Shown: positions 54,887-63,571 of the stretch, in pieces
Position numbering within the stretch: position 1 is the first letter of the stretch
Layout of the letters: every line of letters begins with the position of its first letter
Assembly: GCF_000621165.1 (NCBI RefSeq)
Contig: NZ_KK211218.1
Span: 489,196-553,195, forward strand
DNA length: 64,000 nt
From: Enterovibrio calviensis DSM 14347
Lineage (GTDB): Bacteria; Pseudomonadota; Gammaproteobacteria; Enterobacterales; Vibrionaceae
Direction: 5' to 3'
Made by a program: the position numbers and the translations under genes
The notes under the pieces: generated by a model
Database searches by the model: none
What the model was told of the DNA's origin: nothing
Seen by the model: the letters and a program-made list of their open reading frames with translations, nothing else

Positions 54887-55786
54887 CTACAACTCACGAC
54901 GAAGATGGCTGCCCGTTTGATCTTCAACTAACCGAACAACGGATAAATGCGGTGCATCGTTGCCATATTTCGACAACGCTTCCTCGTAGCTAGAATAGAC
55001 TTTGTCGCCTAATTCTAATGGCACTGTCAGGTGAGCACCCAACTCGCTGATAAGACGCATATCTTTGGTGGCAAGCGCCAATGTGAACGACGGATCGTAG
55101 CTACCATCCAAGACTTTCGGCACATAGGATTCCACGACATAGCTGCTCGCACAGCTGTTTTTCAGTACATCCCACAAGGTATCAAGATCCAAATCCGCCT
55201 GCTTACCCAGCATCAGCGCTTCACCAATACCTTGTGCAACCAAATAATTAAGGTGAAGCTGACAGAGCTTTCCAACATACCCTGCGCCACTTGGCCCCAT
55301 CTCGACCCGTTTCGCTGTGAAGGCACTCAGTACGTCTTCATATCTATCTAAAACGCAACGCTTGCCACCTACCAGCATGGTCAGTGTGCCTGCTTGTGCG
55401 CCCTCGGAACCGCCAGTGACAGGCGCATCGACCATCACCAATCCATGAGGTGCTTGCGCTTTCAGTGCCTCCCAATCAGACAGCGCGTTAGTGCTGGTTT
55501 CAAACCACACATCGAGCGTTTCGATATTGGCGAAAATCCCTTCTTCGCCCAAAGCAACGGCATTGATTTCCTTTGCGGTGGGTAATGAAGTGAACAAAAT
55601 CGAACAACGCTGCACGAGATTTGCCACACTCTCGCCATCAATCGCACCTTCTGCCACCAAGCTATCAACAGCCTCTTGGTTGATGTCCAATACCCGGAGT
55701 TTGTAGCCGTGTGTCTTGCTCCATTGAAGAAGGTTAGACGCCATGCCGCTACCCATTTTACCTAGACCGATAAATCCGATATCCAT
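54887..55786 (-). CDS. Beta-hydroxyacid dehydrogenase (3-HIBADH/GarR family)
   Basis: A 299-residue NAD(P)-dependent dehydrogenase. N-terminal Rossmann motif I-G-F-I-G-L-G-K-M-G-S-G-M-A, substrate motif D-A-P-V-T-G-G-S-E-G-A-Q-A-G-T-L, and catalytic Lys region G-P-S-G-A-G-Y-V-G-K-L-C-Q-L. Relatives oxidise 3-hydroxyisobutyrate or interconvert tartronate semialdehyde and glycerate. Last gene of a four-gene minus-strand operon; 14 bases after the oxygenase gene. Confidence 0.9.
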   Translation of the reverse strand: MDIGFIGLGKMGSGMASNLLQWSKTHGYKLRVLDINQEAVDSLVAEGAIDGESVANLVQRCSILFTSLPTAKEINAVALGEEGIFANIETLDVWFETSTNALSDWEALKAQAPHGLVMVDAPVTGGSEGAQAGTLTMLVGGKRCVLDRYEDVLSAFTAKRVEMGPSGAGYVGKLCQLHLNYLVAQGIGEALMLGKQADLDLDTLWDVLKNSCASSYVVESYVPKVLDGSYDPSFTLALATKDMRLISELGAHLTVPLELGDKVYSSYEEALSKYGNDAPHLSVVRLVEDQTGSHLRREL

Positions 55787-55800
55787 TAAAAGCTTACTCC

Positions 55801-56700
55801 TCAGTCCATAAGGTTGTCGGCGCGTATAACGCTTTCGCGTTCAAAATGAATGGGTAACGCTTCGCCATACACCGTTTTGGAATGATGAGGACGGTTCACC
55901 GCATAAGGGTCTGTTACATAAGTCGGCAAGGCGATGATGCGCTCTGTTTTGCCCACAATGGGCGTCACGCTGTGCAAGGAATATCGCCCTTTAAAAAGCT
56001 GTAAATCACCGGGTTCAAGCGTCAGCACATGGACGGGTTGACGTCCACCAGACAACACATCTGCCACGCCATCGAAATTCTCGTCATGCGGGTTTCGAAT
56101 GTTAGGGCAGTATTCAAAGTCGCCCCCGCCTTCGCTTTGCTGAACAAGAATGCTGACCGTGAATTCATTGCCATCAAAATGCCAAGGGAAATGATCGCCC
56201 TCTTGCATCACGCTATAAGGATTACGCGCCAAAGGATCCGCCCAGCGGTATATAGGCGCAACACCCAAACATTCCGACAGAAAGTGCACCACGACATCGC
56301 TGTCATAGAACTGACGCAGCAAAGACTGCGATTCGAGCCTGTCAGAATTGATGAATGAGCTTCTTCGGCTCATGAAATGACGTTTAGGGTGAGTCGCATC
56401 CAGTGACGCATCGTCTTCTGAAAAATAGGCGTTCACCGTGTCTTCTGAGCGTCGAATCTCTGTGCTGAGTCGTTCAACTTCCGCACGCATCGTATTGATC
56501 GCCACGGGTTGCATGAATTTGGGAATGTGAGCACAACCCGTTTCAGAAAGAGACTGACGACATCGGTCTATGAGCACTTTTCGCTTTGGATGGTGAATAT
56601 CGTGGATGGGGTAAGTGTCTAAATCTATCAGTGCATCCAGTGCGATCTCCGCGGCAGAAAAAGCGCTGGGTACCTGGGCATAAAGATTTTGTAGCGTCAT
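55801..56700 (-). CDS. 2-oxoglutarate/Fe(II)-dependent oxygenase family protein
   Basis: A 299-residue protein of the phytanoyl-CoA dioxygenase-like group. The iron ligands are visible as H-F-D-G-N (HxD in W-H-F-D-G) and the distal His in Y-S-L-H-S-V-T-P, with the following K-T-E-R-I-I Arg likely binding 2-oxoglutarate. It would hydroxylate or oxidatively cleave an unknown substrate. Eighteen bases after the aldolase gene. Its presence in a sugar-acid-like cluster next to C-P lyase genes is unusual. Confidence 0.85.
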   Translation of the reverse strand: MTLQNLYAQVPSAFSAAEIALDALIDLDTYPIHDIHHPKRKVLIDRCRQSLSETGCAHIPKFMQPVAINTMRAEVERLSTEIRRSEDTVNAYFSEDDASLDATHPKRHFMSRRSSFINSDRLESQSLLRQFYDSDVVVHFLSECLGVAPIYRWADPLARNPYSVMQEGDHFPWHFDGNEFTVSILVQQSEGGGDFEYCPNIRNPHDENFDGVADVLSGGRQPVHVLTLEPGDLQLFKGRYSLHSVTPIVGKTERIIALPTYVTDPYAVNRPHHSKTVYGEALPIHFERESVIRADNLMD

Positions 56701-56718
56701 GTCTTCATCTCCAGATCG

Positions 56719-57459
56719 TCAGAGTTTATAGGAACCATCCAGCCGGTCACACAGCCGCAGTAACGCAGGCCATTCGTACATGCCCGGAGAGAATGCTTCA
56801 TACTGCTTGGCGCTGAGTTTCCAGATATCCTCTGGACCAGGATCGATGTCAAAGCGTGCGCCATTAAGCTGAATCGCCACTTCGCAAAGTCTAACGAGGT
56901 AATACATATTCATGAAAGCCTCGCCCGCCGTTTTCCCGACCGCGAGAAAACCGTGGTTACGCATTACCAAACATTTGTTGTCGCCTAGATTTTCTGCAAT
57001 GCGGAAACGTTCATCAGGATCGACCGAGAGCCCTTCCCAATCGTGGTAACCGACTTTCCCAAACAGCATCGATGAGTCTTGCACCCAGAAAGGAATTTCC
57101 TTCATCGCCGTCGCAGCGATGGCACTTTTCGGATGGGCATGGAAAACGAATTTGTTTTCGGCGTGATTGAGATGAATAGCGCTATGGATGATAAAGCCCG
57201 CCGTGTTGACATCTTTGGGCCCTTCGAGAACGTTGCCCTCTTCGTCGACTTTAATCAGGTTGGATGCGGTCACCTCGTCGTACATCAGGCCAAAACGGTG
57301 CATATAGAAGTGATGTTCTGAGCCCGGCACCCTTGCCGTAATATGATTCCAGATGGTGTCATCCCAACCAAAGTGCGCGGTAAGCCTGAACATGGCCGCC
57401 AAATCGACTCTGGCATTCCATTGCTGCTCTTCAAGTGATGGCGTTAGCTCTCTATCCAT
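56719..57459 (-). CDS. Class II aldolase/adducin family protein
   Basis: A 246-residue protein of the AraD/FucA/adducin fold. Metal-binding histidines appear in F-V-F-H-A-H-P-K-S-A-I-A-A and R-N-H-G-F-L-A-V-G; N-H-I-T-A-R-V-P and G-L-M-Y-D-E are the usual substrate motifs. It may be an aldolase, epimerase or decarboxylase. Second gene of the operon, 78 bases after the GhrA-like gene. Confidence 0.88.
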   Translation of the reverse strand: MDRELTPSLEEQQWNARVDLAAMFRLTAHFGWDDTIWNHITARVPGSEHHFYMHRFGLMYDEVTASNLIKVDEEGNVLEGPKDVNTAGFIIHSAIHLNHAENKFVFHAHPKSAIAATAMKEIPFWVQDSSMLFGKVGYHDWEGLSVDPDERFRIAENLGDNKCLVMRNHGFLAVGKTAGEAFMNMYYLVRLCEVAIQLNGARFDIDPGPEDIWKLSAKQYEAFSPGMYEWPALLRLCDRLDGSYKL

Positions 57460-57537
57460 AATTGCTATCCTCTGTGCGCCTTTGTTGGGTAACTATCCGC
57501 CACGGATGGCGATGCGAATTACATTTTCGCGACTCGA

Positions 57538-58497
57538 TCATGATTGAGATGCGACATCAATTTTCGTCATAAACTGTTGGCACGGTGGCAGGTGTTGGGG
57601 AAATGGCGCTTCTCCATTCCTGATCCGCGTAATGTTCTCAACGACGATTTTTGCAGCACTTTGCGCTTTCGTTGCACCCGCGATATGGGGCGTAATCCAA
57701 ACGTTTGGATGCTGCCACAACGCAGAAGTCGAAGGCAGAGGCTCTATGCTGTGCGCATCAAGAACTGCCCCTTTAATCCGTTTTTGACGAATGAACTGGA
57801 GCACTGCCTTTTCATCAATCACATCACCGCGGCTGATATTCACGAGCACCGCATCAGTAGGAAGCAGCGACAGCGTATGTGTATTGAGAAAGTGGTGAGT
57901 TTGCATCGTCAACGGCAAACAGTTCACCACAACGCTGGCATGCTCAAACGCGTCACTCAGTGCGTCTGCACCGCTGAACGTCTCAACGCCGGACACCGAT
58001 TTAGGCGCGGCATCCCAACCGTTAACACGAAATCCATTAGACGCAATAAACGCCGCGACCTTGGCACCGATTTGTCCCAAGCCAAGCACGGTGACACCGA
58101 ATTCACTAGCGGTAGGCACCTGATGTCGATGCCAATACTGCGCCGCTTGTTGTGCCTGATAACTGTCGAAGCCTCGATGAAAATGCAGCACCCAATACAG
58201 TGCATACCGTGCCATCTCCATCACGACATCGGGATCGATCAGCCTGACAACGGGAACGGAAGGCAAATATGTTTCCCGATCAATGTGCTCAGTCCCCGCA
58301 CCCAGCAATAGAATTGCCTTCAAATTGGGGTAGCGATTTAAATCCCCGAGCGGGTGATCCCATACCAAGGCAAATTCCACGTCATCCGGTGTTATCGCGT
58401 CTTCTGGCGTGAGCACGACATCATCGGGCAATAGCTCACCTAGCGCATTTCGCCAAGGTGCGTTTCCATAGCCGACGTTGTTTAGCAGAATCGCCAT
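57538..58497 (-). CDS. D-2-hydroxyacid dehydrogenase, GhrA-like
   Basis: A 319-residue NAD(P)-dependent 2-hydroxyacid dehydrogenase. ATG 58497 follows cagggacact with good spacing; an upstream start at 58530 is less likely. Nucleotide motif G-L-G-Q-I-G, the W-H-R-H region, and catalytic H in W-I-T-P-H-I-A-G-A-T match glyoxylate/hydroxypyruvate reductase A. First gene of the operon, divergent from the LysR regulator. Confidence 0.88.
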   Translation of the reverse strand: MAILLNNVGYGNAPWRNALGELLPDDVVLTPEDAITPDDVEFALVWDHPLGDLNRYPNLKAILLLGAGTEHIDRETYLPSVPVVRLIDPDVVMEMARYALYWVLHFHRGFDSYQAQQAAQYWHRHQVPTASEFGVTVLGLGQIGAKVAAFIASNGFRVNGWDAAPKSVSGVETFSGADALSDAFEHASVVVNCLPLTMQTHHFLNTHTLSLLPTDAVLVNISRGDVIDEKAVLQFIRQKRIKGAVLDAHSIEPLPSTSALWQHPNVWITPHIAGATKAQSAAKIVVENITRIRNGEAPFPQHLPPCQQFMTKIDVASQS

Positions 58498-58644
58498 AGT
58501 GTCCCTGCCCTGATACATAACATCACTCAAGCCTGCTGAAATCTTGACTAAACCTATTCCATGTGTAAAACAAATATAATTGGTCTGTTAATTCGTGTTT
58601 TTCGATATCAGAAGCGGCTTGCGGTATTTCACACAGGAAGAGGT

Positions 58645-58776
58645 GTATACCCAAGCAACCTGAAGATGCTCGATGTCAGAGGCCATCAGGGTGTTCAATT
58701 CAAGGCAAAGTGACGCCTTGATCATAACGTCAGTAAAGCTCGCTGAATCCTGCATCTTCAGGTTACTTGGGGATAT
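58645..58776. repeat. Dispersed repeat, complete long copy with inverted ends
   Basis: About 130 bases with terminal inverted repeats: tatacccaagcaacctgaag then atgc at the left and gcatcttcaggttacttggg then gatata at the right. The interior holds the sequence also found in inverse orientation at 33653-33723. The right end stops 2 bases before the ATG of the LysR gene, so its ttgggg serves as the only Shine-Dalgarno-like sequence. MITE-like; no coding capacity. Confidence 0.85.
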
Positions 58777-58778
58777 AA

Positions 58779-59621
58779 ATGAACATTGAAACCATTCGCG
58801 CCTTTTTAGAAGTTGTCTCGACGGGCAGTTTTCAGCAGGCTGCAGAGAACCTCTACATCACGCAATCAACCATGAGTGCGCGGATTAAGGGGTTGGAAGA
58901 AAGATTGAATCGCCCGTTGTTTCAGCGCACACGTCACGGTGTGGTGCTCACCACGGGTGGACACAAATTTCTTCGCCATGCCAATACCATGGTGAAAGCG
59001 TGGGAGTATGCGAGATTAGAAATCACGCTACCGGATGACGCAGAATCAATTGTCACCATTGGGTTTCATCTCAATGTCTGGCCGCTTTGGGCCAATGATT
59101 GGTTTACGTGGATGGAAGAAAATCACCCTCAATTAGCAACCCAGGCGAGAGCCGATGCCTCTGTTCCTTTGATAAATCGCTTGAAAGAGGGACTCGTCGA
59201 TTTAGCCGTTCTGCATGAACCGCAACAAAGCCCACAGCTAGCCGCTCAGTTTTTGCGTGAAGATGAATTGATATTGGTTTCCAGTGAAGCAAGAAGCGTG
59301 GAAGAGCGCCAAGTGGCAGGCTATATCTATGTCGATTGGGGAGAGAGTTTTCGTGCACAGCATAACCGACTCTACCCAGATGCGCCCTATCACCGAATTG
59401 AGATCAGCCAAGCTGTGGTTGCGTTGGCGCACATAGAACACCACGGCGGTTCAGGTTATTTCCCGAAAAACCTCGTCAACGAACATCTCAATGACGGGCG
59501 TTTAACAGAAGTCTCTGGCGCAGCGTCACTCAAACTGCCCATTTATCTCGCATACCTTCAATACCGAAAAAATGAACCCACGATTCAGGCCGCAATAGAT
59601 GGCCTTAAGGCGATTGCATGA
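58779..59621 (+). CDS. LysR-family transcriptional regulator
   Basis: A 280-residue regulator with N-terminal helix-turn-helix (F-L-E-V-V-S-T-G-S-F-Q-Q-A-A-E-N-L-Y-I-T) and a periplasmic-binding-like effector domain. It overlaps the enolase-superfamily gene by 4 bases (ATGA) and is divergent from the ghrA-like operon, which it presumably controls. The effector is probably an intermediate of the pathway. Confidence 0.92.
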   Translation: MNIETIRAFLEVVSTGSFQQAAENLYITQSTMSARIKGLEERLNRPLFQRTRHGVVLTTGGHKFLRHANTMVKAWEYARLEITLPDDAESIVTIGFHLNVWPLWANDWFTWMEENHPQLATQARADASVPLINRLKEGLVDLAVLHEPQQSPQLAAQFLREDELILVSSEARSVEERQVAGYIYVDWGESFRAQHNRLYPDAPYHRIEISQAVVALAHIEHHGGSGYFPKNLVNEHLNDGRLTEVSGAASLKLPIYLAYLQYRKNEPTIQAAIDGLKAIA

Positions 59622-60709
59622 GCATAAAAATAACAGCGATTAAACGGCAGAAAGTGGCGCTTCCCTTCACGCATCCAATCAAAACAGCCATTCATGATAT
59701 GCGCTCTGTCGGGTGTTTGTTAGTAACCATCGAGACAAACCAAGGCGTTGTTGGCGAGAGCTATCTATTCACGCTCAATGGCGCAAGGCTGAACGCATTT
59801 GATGAAATGGTGAAAGGCTTAGGCGAGTTTTTCGAGGGAGAAAATCCGCGATATATCGAGGGCATTTGGCAGCGAATTTGGTCGGAAATCAACCCGACGG
59901 GTCACAAAGGCGTAACCATTGCTGCCCTTTCGGCGCTAGATACCGCCTGTTGGGATTTGAACGGGAAGCTCGCTGAATTACCGCTTCACCATCTGTTTGG
60001 TGCATGTCGGGACGAAATCGACACCTATGCCAGCGGCGGCCTTTGGCTGACCGATGATGAAGACCAACTGAAACAAGACGCGAAGGATTTTCTCGCACAA
60101 GGTTTTCTCGCCATGAAAGTGCGCGTTGGAAGCACAGATATTCAACGGGACATCAAACGCGTGGGCATCGTCCGAGACTTGATTGGCGATGACATCCAAT
60201 TAATGGCGGATTGCAATCAATCACTCTCCGCCAAACAGGCTATTCGACTGGGAAAAGCGTTGTCGCCATTTAACCTGACATGGCTAGAAGAACCCGTCTC
60301 TGCGGATGATTTAGACGGGCATGCTGACGTCAAAACGGCACTGGATATCGACATTGCCAGCGGCGAAACCGAATACACCCGATTCGGCATGCAAGCCATG
60401 CTACAAAAACGCGCTTGCGATATCTTAATGCCCGATCTTCAGCGCGTCGGTGGCCTCAGCGAAATGCGGAAAATAGCGGCACTTTCCTCTGCTTACCACG
60501 TTCCTATTTCGACCCACATTTTCACAGAGCACAGTCTTTCCATTGCCGGAAGCGCGCATAACTGCGTATCGGTCGAACACATGCCGTGGTTCGAAGCGTT
60601 GTTTAACGAAGAAATGGAATTACGGAACGGGAAGATCCAAATCCCACACCGACTAGGTTGCGGATTCACGTTTAACCACAGTGCTATCGCGAAGCTGAGA
60701 GTGTTGTAG
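59618..60709 (+). CDS. Mandelate racemase/muconate lactonizing (enolase superfamily) enzyme
   Basis: A 363-residue enzyme. The Lys motif reads A-M-K-V-R-V-G, so the second base of the K-x-K pair is Arg. Metal ligands are D in M-A-D-C-N, E in W-L-E-E-P and E in S-G-E-T-E. The His-Asp dyad is H in I-S-T-H-I-F with D in M-P-D-L-Q. This is the mandelate racemase subgroup layout, typical of sugar-acid dehydratases and racemases. The substrate cannot be assigned. It is the second gene of the LysR operon. Confidence 0.9.
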   Translation: MSIKITAIKRQKVALPFTHPIKTAIHDMRSVGCLLVTIETNQGVVGESYLFTLNGARLNAFDEMVKGLGEFFEGENPRYIEGIWQRIWSEINPTGHKGVTIAALSALDTACWDLNGKLAELPLHHLFGACRDEIDTYASGGLWLTDDEDQLKQDAKDFLAQGFLAMKVRVGSTDIQRDIKRVGIVRDLIGDDIQLMADCNQSLSAKQAIRLGKALSPFNLTWLEEPVSADDLDGHADVKTALDIDIASGETEYTRFGMQAMLQKRACDILMPDLQRVGGLSEMRKIAALSSAYHVPISTHIFTEHSLSIAGSAHNCVSVEHMPWFEALFNEEMELRNGKIQIPHRLGCGFTFNHSAIAKLRVL

Positions 60710-61009
60710 GTAAGTTAGAGACAGTGTGTATATTCCTGCCTCACCGCAGAATTTGATGACCTCAAAGCAGGAAAATTAATGAGACATCCCATTGAATGTC
60801 ATCCCCCATTACGTTGGCGTTTGAATACGGCGATGGTCACACCGAGTTAGGCAAGCGTTCGCATTTGGTTGGTGGCAAACAGCAGCCGGTGAGAGGTTCG
60901 GGCAAACGAAGTAGATGACTTTGTTGCTCGAGAGCATTGGCTGCTGGCGCAGCCAAAAGAATGCTATTGCCCATTGACCACAGAAGGCTCATATGTGTTA
61001 TCTGCGATT
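60710..61009. other. Intergenic sequence without recognised gene
   Basis: No reading frame or motif that I can name. A short inverted repeat ggctgctggcgcagcc (about 60941-60956) is present. It marks the change from the GC-richer catabolic cluster to the AT-rich tail. Confidence 0.4.
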
Positions 61010-61357
61010 CTATTGGTCCCAGAATTTCACTTGTTTTCGCATATTAGCTTCATCTAACAAAGGTTTGATCTTCATATATATTTCAGGGTCTATAGCCTTA
61101 ATGGATTCCCAAACCTCTGTTTTCTTTTCGGCGATATACTTATTCCGGCGCAAACTACTATTCAGAGTGTTGTACATTAATCTAAGTTCATCCGCAGAGT
61201 CTTCATGTTCTTTGAGATAGTCTTTACAATCATCGGTCACGTCTTTCCACATTACTTGCCTATCAGCTTCTCTATCAAAATGCGCCGGAGTAAGCCTATG
61301 AGGAGCTTTATTTCCCATAATAGGTACGTTCGCTCTCTGATAAATTTCCCCAACCAA
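61010..61357 (-). CDS. Hypothetical protein
   Basis: A 115-residue, highly charged, helical protein. The TTG start at 61357 has GGAG 5 bases upstream; an ATG 39 bases on is an alternative without a site. No signal peptide or membrane segment and no recognised family. The gene sits in the AT-rich accessory tail and shares orientation with its neighbours. Confidence 0.5.
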   Translation of the reverse strand: MVGEIYQRANVPIMGNKAPHRLTPAHFDREADRQVMWKDVTDDCKDYLKEHEDSADELRLMYNTLNSSLRRNKYIAEKKTEVWESIKAIDPEIYMKIKPLLDEANMRKQVKFWDQ

Positions 61358-61443
61358 CTCCGAGCAAAACGCTTTATGTTCACTGCCTAAGATTAGAAAC
61401 TTGTGATTATACGACTAGTCTAAAAAATAAAATCCATATAGAA

Positions 61444-61699
61444 CTAATGCGTTTTTTTACTTTGAGGTAAGTGCTTTAACCGAATGATGCGCCAGTTATC
61501 TTTTATTTCTTCCAATTCATTTAATACAAACATCAAATGCACCCCCACCAACGCCGGCCGAATGAATAAAGCAGCCATAACTTAAACAGAAAATCACATG
61601 ACTAGAACGAGATTTTGAGTAAATTAATTTTTGTGCAGGACTGAGGCTAGCGGAAATCACTCCCATACCACGCACCAACATTATGTCACCTAGTTGCAT
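61444..61699 (-). pseudogene. Frameshifted papain-like (YiiX/NlpC-P60-type) protein
   Basis: ATG 61699 has GGAG 5-6 bases upstream. The protein begins M-Q-L-G-D-I-M-L-V-R-G...Q-K-L-I-Y-S-K-S-R-S-S-H-V-I-F...C-F-I-H-S-A-G-V-G-G, the pattern of small papain-like hydrolases (G-D-I-x-L-V-R-G, S-S-H-V, F-I-H). Past a run of five G (61542-61546 on the opposite strand C) the frame stops at 61517, but the next frame continues V-H-L-M-F-V-L-N-E-L-E-E-I-K-D-N-W-R-I-I to a stop at 61444. One G too many, either a real mutation or a sequencing slip. Confidence 0.6.
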
Positions 61700-61804
61700 C
61701 AATTCTCCATGATACCGATAGCGGCTAACGCCGAACATAAGATGCGCCACAATAAACTTACCAAGCGCACCGGAGTCAATCCCCAAACCACCGAGTGTAA
61801 TGCG

Positions 61805-62623
61805 TCACCTTGATGTTTTTGTTAGCAATTCTGCTAAGTGGGGCTCGACTTCAGGTCTGAGCATGTGATGTTGCATCGAGTCAATGAAAGTGAGTGGGAT
61901 TTGGGATACTTTAGCTTTTCTTTCATTTTTTCTCATTAATCTCATACCTTTGCATCTTTTAAAATACTGTTTAATGAGCCTTTTACGCTCATCACGTGAG
62001 ATACTATCATTGAGAATAACAACGTGAAACACCAAAGCACCTATTACTATTTGCTTAACTGAAAACCCTGTAGGTGTTTGTGGAGCCCATGATATTCTTG
62101 GATAAAATGGATTTACATATCGATGTTCATCAGCATCCAAATCTTTTCCGCATTCATGATATTGGTCATTTGTTAACTTTAGAGGTTTAAGCAACCCGGC
62201 GGAAATAATGAATTGAGAGGGAACTGAACTTTCCCCAAGAATAAACCCTTTAAATTTTTCGAAGACCCCTTGGTGTTTGCCGCTAGCTCTGGACGAATTG
62301 TAAGCAACTTTTAGCAACCACCTAGAAAGCTCATTGTAATTATGCTCAAGATATAATTTATTTTCTTTGAAATTCGAGGTAAACACCCCAGCCTTTTCAA
62401 GTACCTGTTTTGCATGCCCATCAAGAGCTCCCAAAACGACATTGTTGCATTCTGCGCAGACATCTTTAATTACTGCTTCACCATCAACTATTTTTTGTGG
62501 CTTTTCTCTCCATCCAGATATTTTTCCTTTTTTGTTTCTCTCCTGGTACTTATACACAAAAGAAGGAAGGATATGTTCTCTAGTCAACGACCTATCTTTA
62601 TTACAATATACACATAGACCCAT
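61805..62623 (-). CDS. HNH endonuclease-like protein
   Basis: A 272-residue protein. ATG 62623 is chosen with AAGGGGG 6 bases upstream. C4-V-Y-C7, H17 in R-E-H-I-L-P-S and C56-A-E-C59-N-N form an HNH-type zinc and active-site pattern (H-I-L-P-S, CxxC twice). The rest is basic and not recognised. Such stand-alone HNH proteins occur in restriction and defence contexts. It starts about 150 bases after the next upstream gene. Confidence 0.7.
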   Translation of the reverse strand: MGLCVYCNKDRSLTREHILPSFVYKYQERNKKGKISGWREKPQKIVDGEAVIKDVCAECNNVVLGALDGHAKQVLEKAGVFTSNFKENKLYLEHNYNELSRWLLKVAYNSSRASGKHQGVFEKFKGFILGESSVPSQFIISAGLLKPLKLTNDQYHECGKDLDADEHRYVNPFYPRISWAPQTPTGFSVKQIVIGALVFHVVILNDSISRDERKRLIKQYFKRCKGMRLMRKNERKAKVSQIPLTFIDSMQHHMLRPEVEPHLAELLTKTSR

Positions 62624-62679
62624 TAAAACCCCCTTGATTTCTCGCGCCAAATTAAGATCATCTAAACAACGTAACCACT

Positions 62680-62766
62680 TTATCTAAACCATTGTGCCAT
62701 TAAAACTAAGCTTGCTTGAAGTGACAGTGTCAATTATCCAGAATCACTCTTAAATTTCTCGTTATA
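62680..62766 (-). repeat. Possible attC-like recombination site
   Basis: Directly after the stop of the upstream gene, on the minus strand, comes tataacgagaaatttaagag then tgattc, then cacttcaagcaagc and tttagtt-like stretches. This is similar in order to attC sites of Vibrio integron cassettes, in which a RYYYAAC core follows the stop codon and an agagtgatt arm pairs with a cactt arm. The right-hand GTTRRRY core is not clear, so the site may be decayed or absent. Confidence 0.35.
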
Positions 62767-62773
62767 CAGATGG

Positions 62774-63571
62774 TTACCCTACTAAATCAATGACTGGGGG
62801 TAGTTTAATTAGACCAGATTGAATCGCTGAAAATATGGTAAGTAGTAGTGTTAGTAGCACTAACCTAGCCTGCAACGCTTGTGACTCTTCGAATTTTCGC
62901 TCGTCTTCCTCGTGTCTTTCTATTGTTTCGAGAGCCTGAGGGCTAGCGTGATATCTTTCCTCGATATTTACAACGTCGTTTGAGTTAACCAATGATGACA
63001 AGTAAAAGGTTACCTTCTTCTGTTGTCCTCTTTGGGCTGGGTGAAATACCCATTTCGGACCGTACATTTTTTTCATAAGATCCTGTTGAGATAACGGCTC
63101 TCCCGAGTTCATGTGATGCTCTGCCAGTAAATAGAGCAGCTCCATACGGGTCTTCGTAACAAACTTTTTCTTGTAGAATCTACTCTGTTTGTTCTCATGA
63201 TAAAAACGTTGAATCCGTAATAAAACGTAAACAAACCCAAACATTCTATGAAAAGCAAAGTCATAGATATTCGAGTAAGACACTGAAGACAAACCATAGT
63301 AGTGTGTTATATCCAAACGATACTTATCTAAGTCCGATAATTCTATTTCCCCTGAACCTGTATATTCTTGGCCATTCCAATGTGAACCCTCAAGTACTGA
63401 TCTTTCTTTATCAAATGACGTAGCTAAAAAATATGGTTGATCTTTGATATCAAGAGCAACTACGAAGCAGTTAACAGTTTTAGCTCTCTCACCAGAACGA
63501 GGAATTCTTTTTGTAGCAGACTCATCAACTATTTTATCGAAATAGTAGCTGTATAGTTTATTTTTTATCAC
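62774..63571 (-). CDS. Winged-helix-like protein with C-terminal membrane helix
   Basis: A 265-residue protein starting at GTG 63571 (no strong ribosome site). Residues about 150-215 have a winged-helix character (R-M-E-L-L-Y-L-L-A-E-H-H...Q-Q-D-L-M-K-K-M-Y-G); a charged helix follows and a hydrophobic segment (A-R-L-V-L-L-T-L-L-L-T-I-F-S-A-I) lies near the end. No family is recognised. AT-rich, with an HNH protein downstream; a defence role is possible but not shown. Confidence 0.55.
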   Translation of the reverse strand: MIKNKLYSYYFDKIVDESATKRIPRSGERAKTVNCFVVALDIKDQPYFLATSFDKERSVLEGSHWNGQEYTGSGEIELSDLDKYRLDITHYYGLSSVSYSNIYDFAFHRMFGFVYVLLRIQRFYHENKQSRFYKKKFVTKTRMELLYLLAEHHMNSGEPLSQQDLMKKMYGPKWVFHPAQRGQQKKVTFYLSSLVNSNDVVNIEERYHASPQALETIERHEEDERKFEESQALQARLVLLTLLLTIFSAIQSGLIKLPPVIDLVG

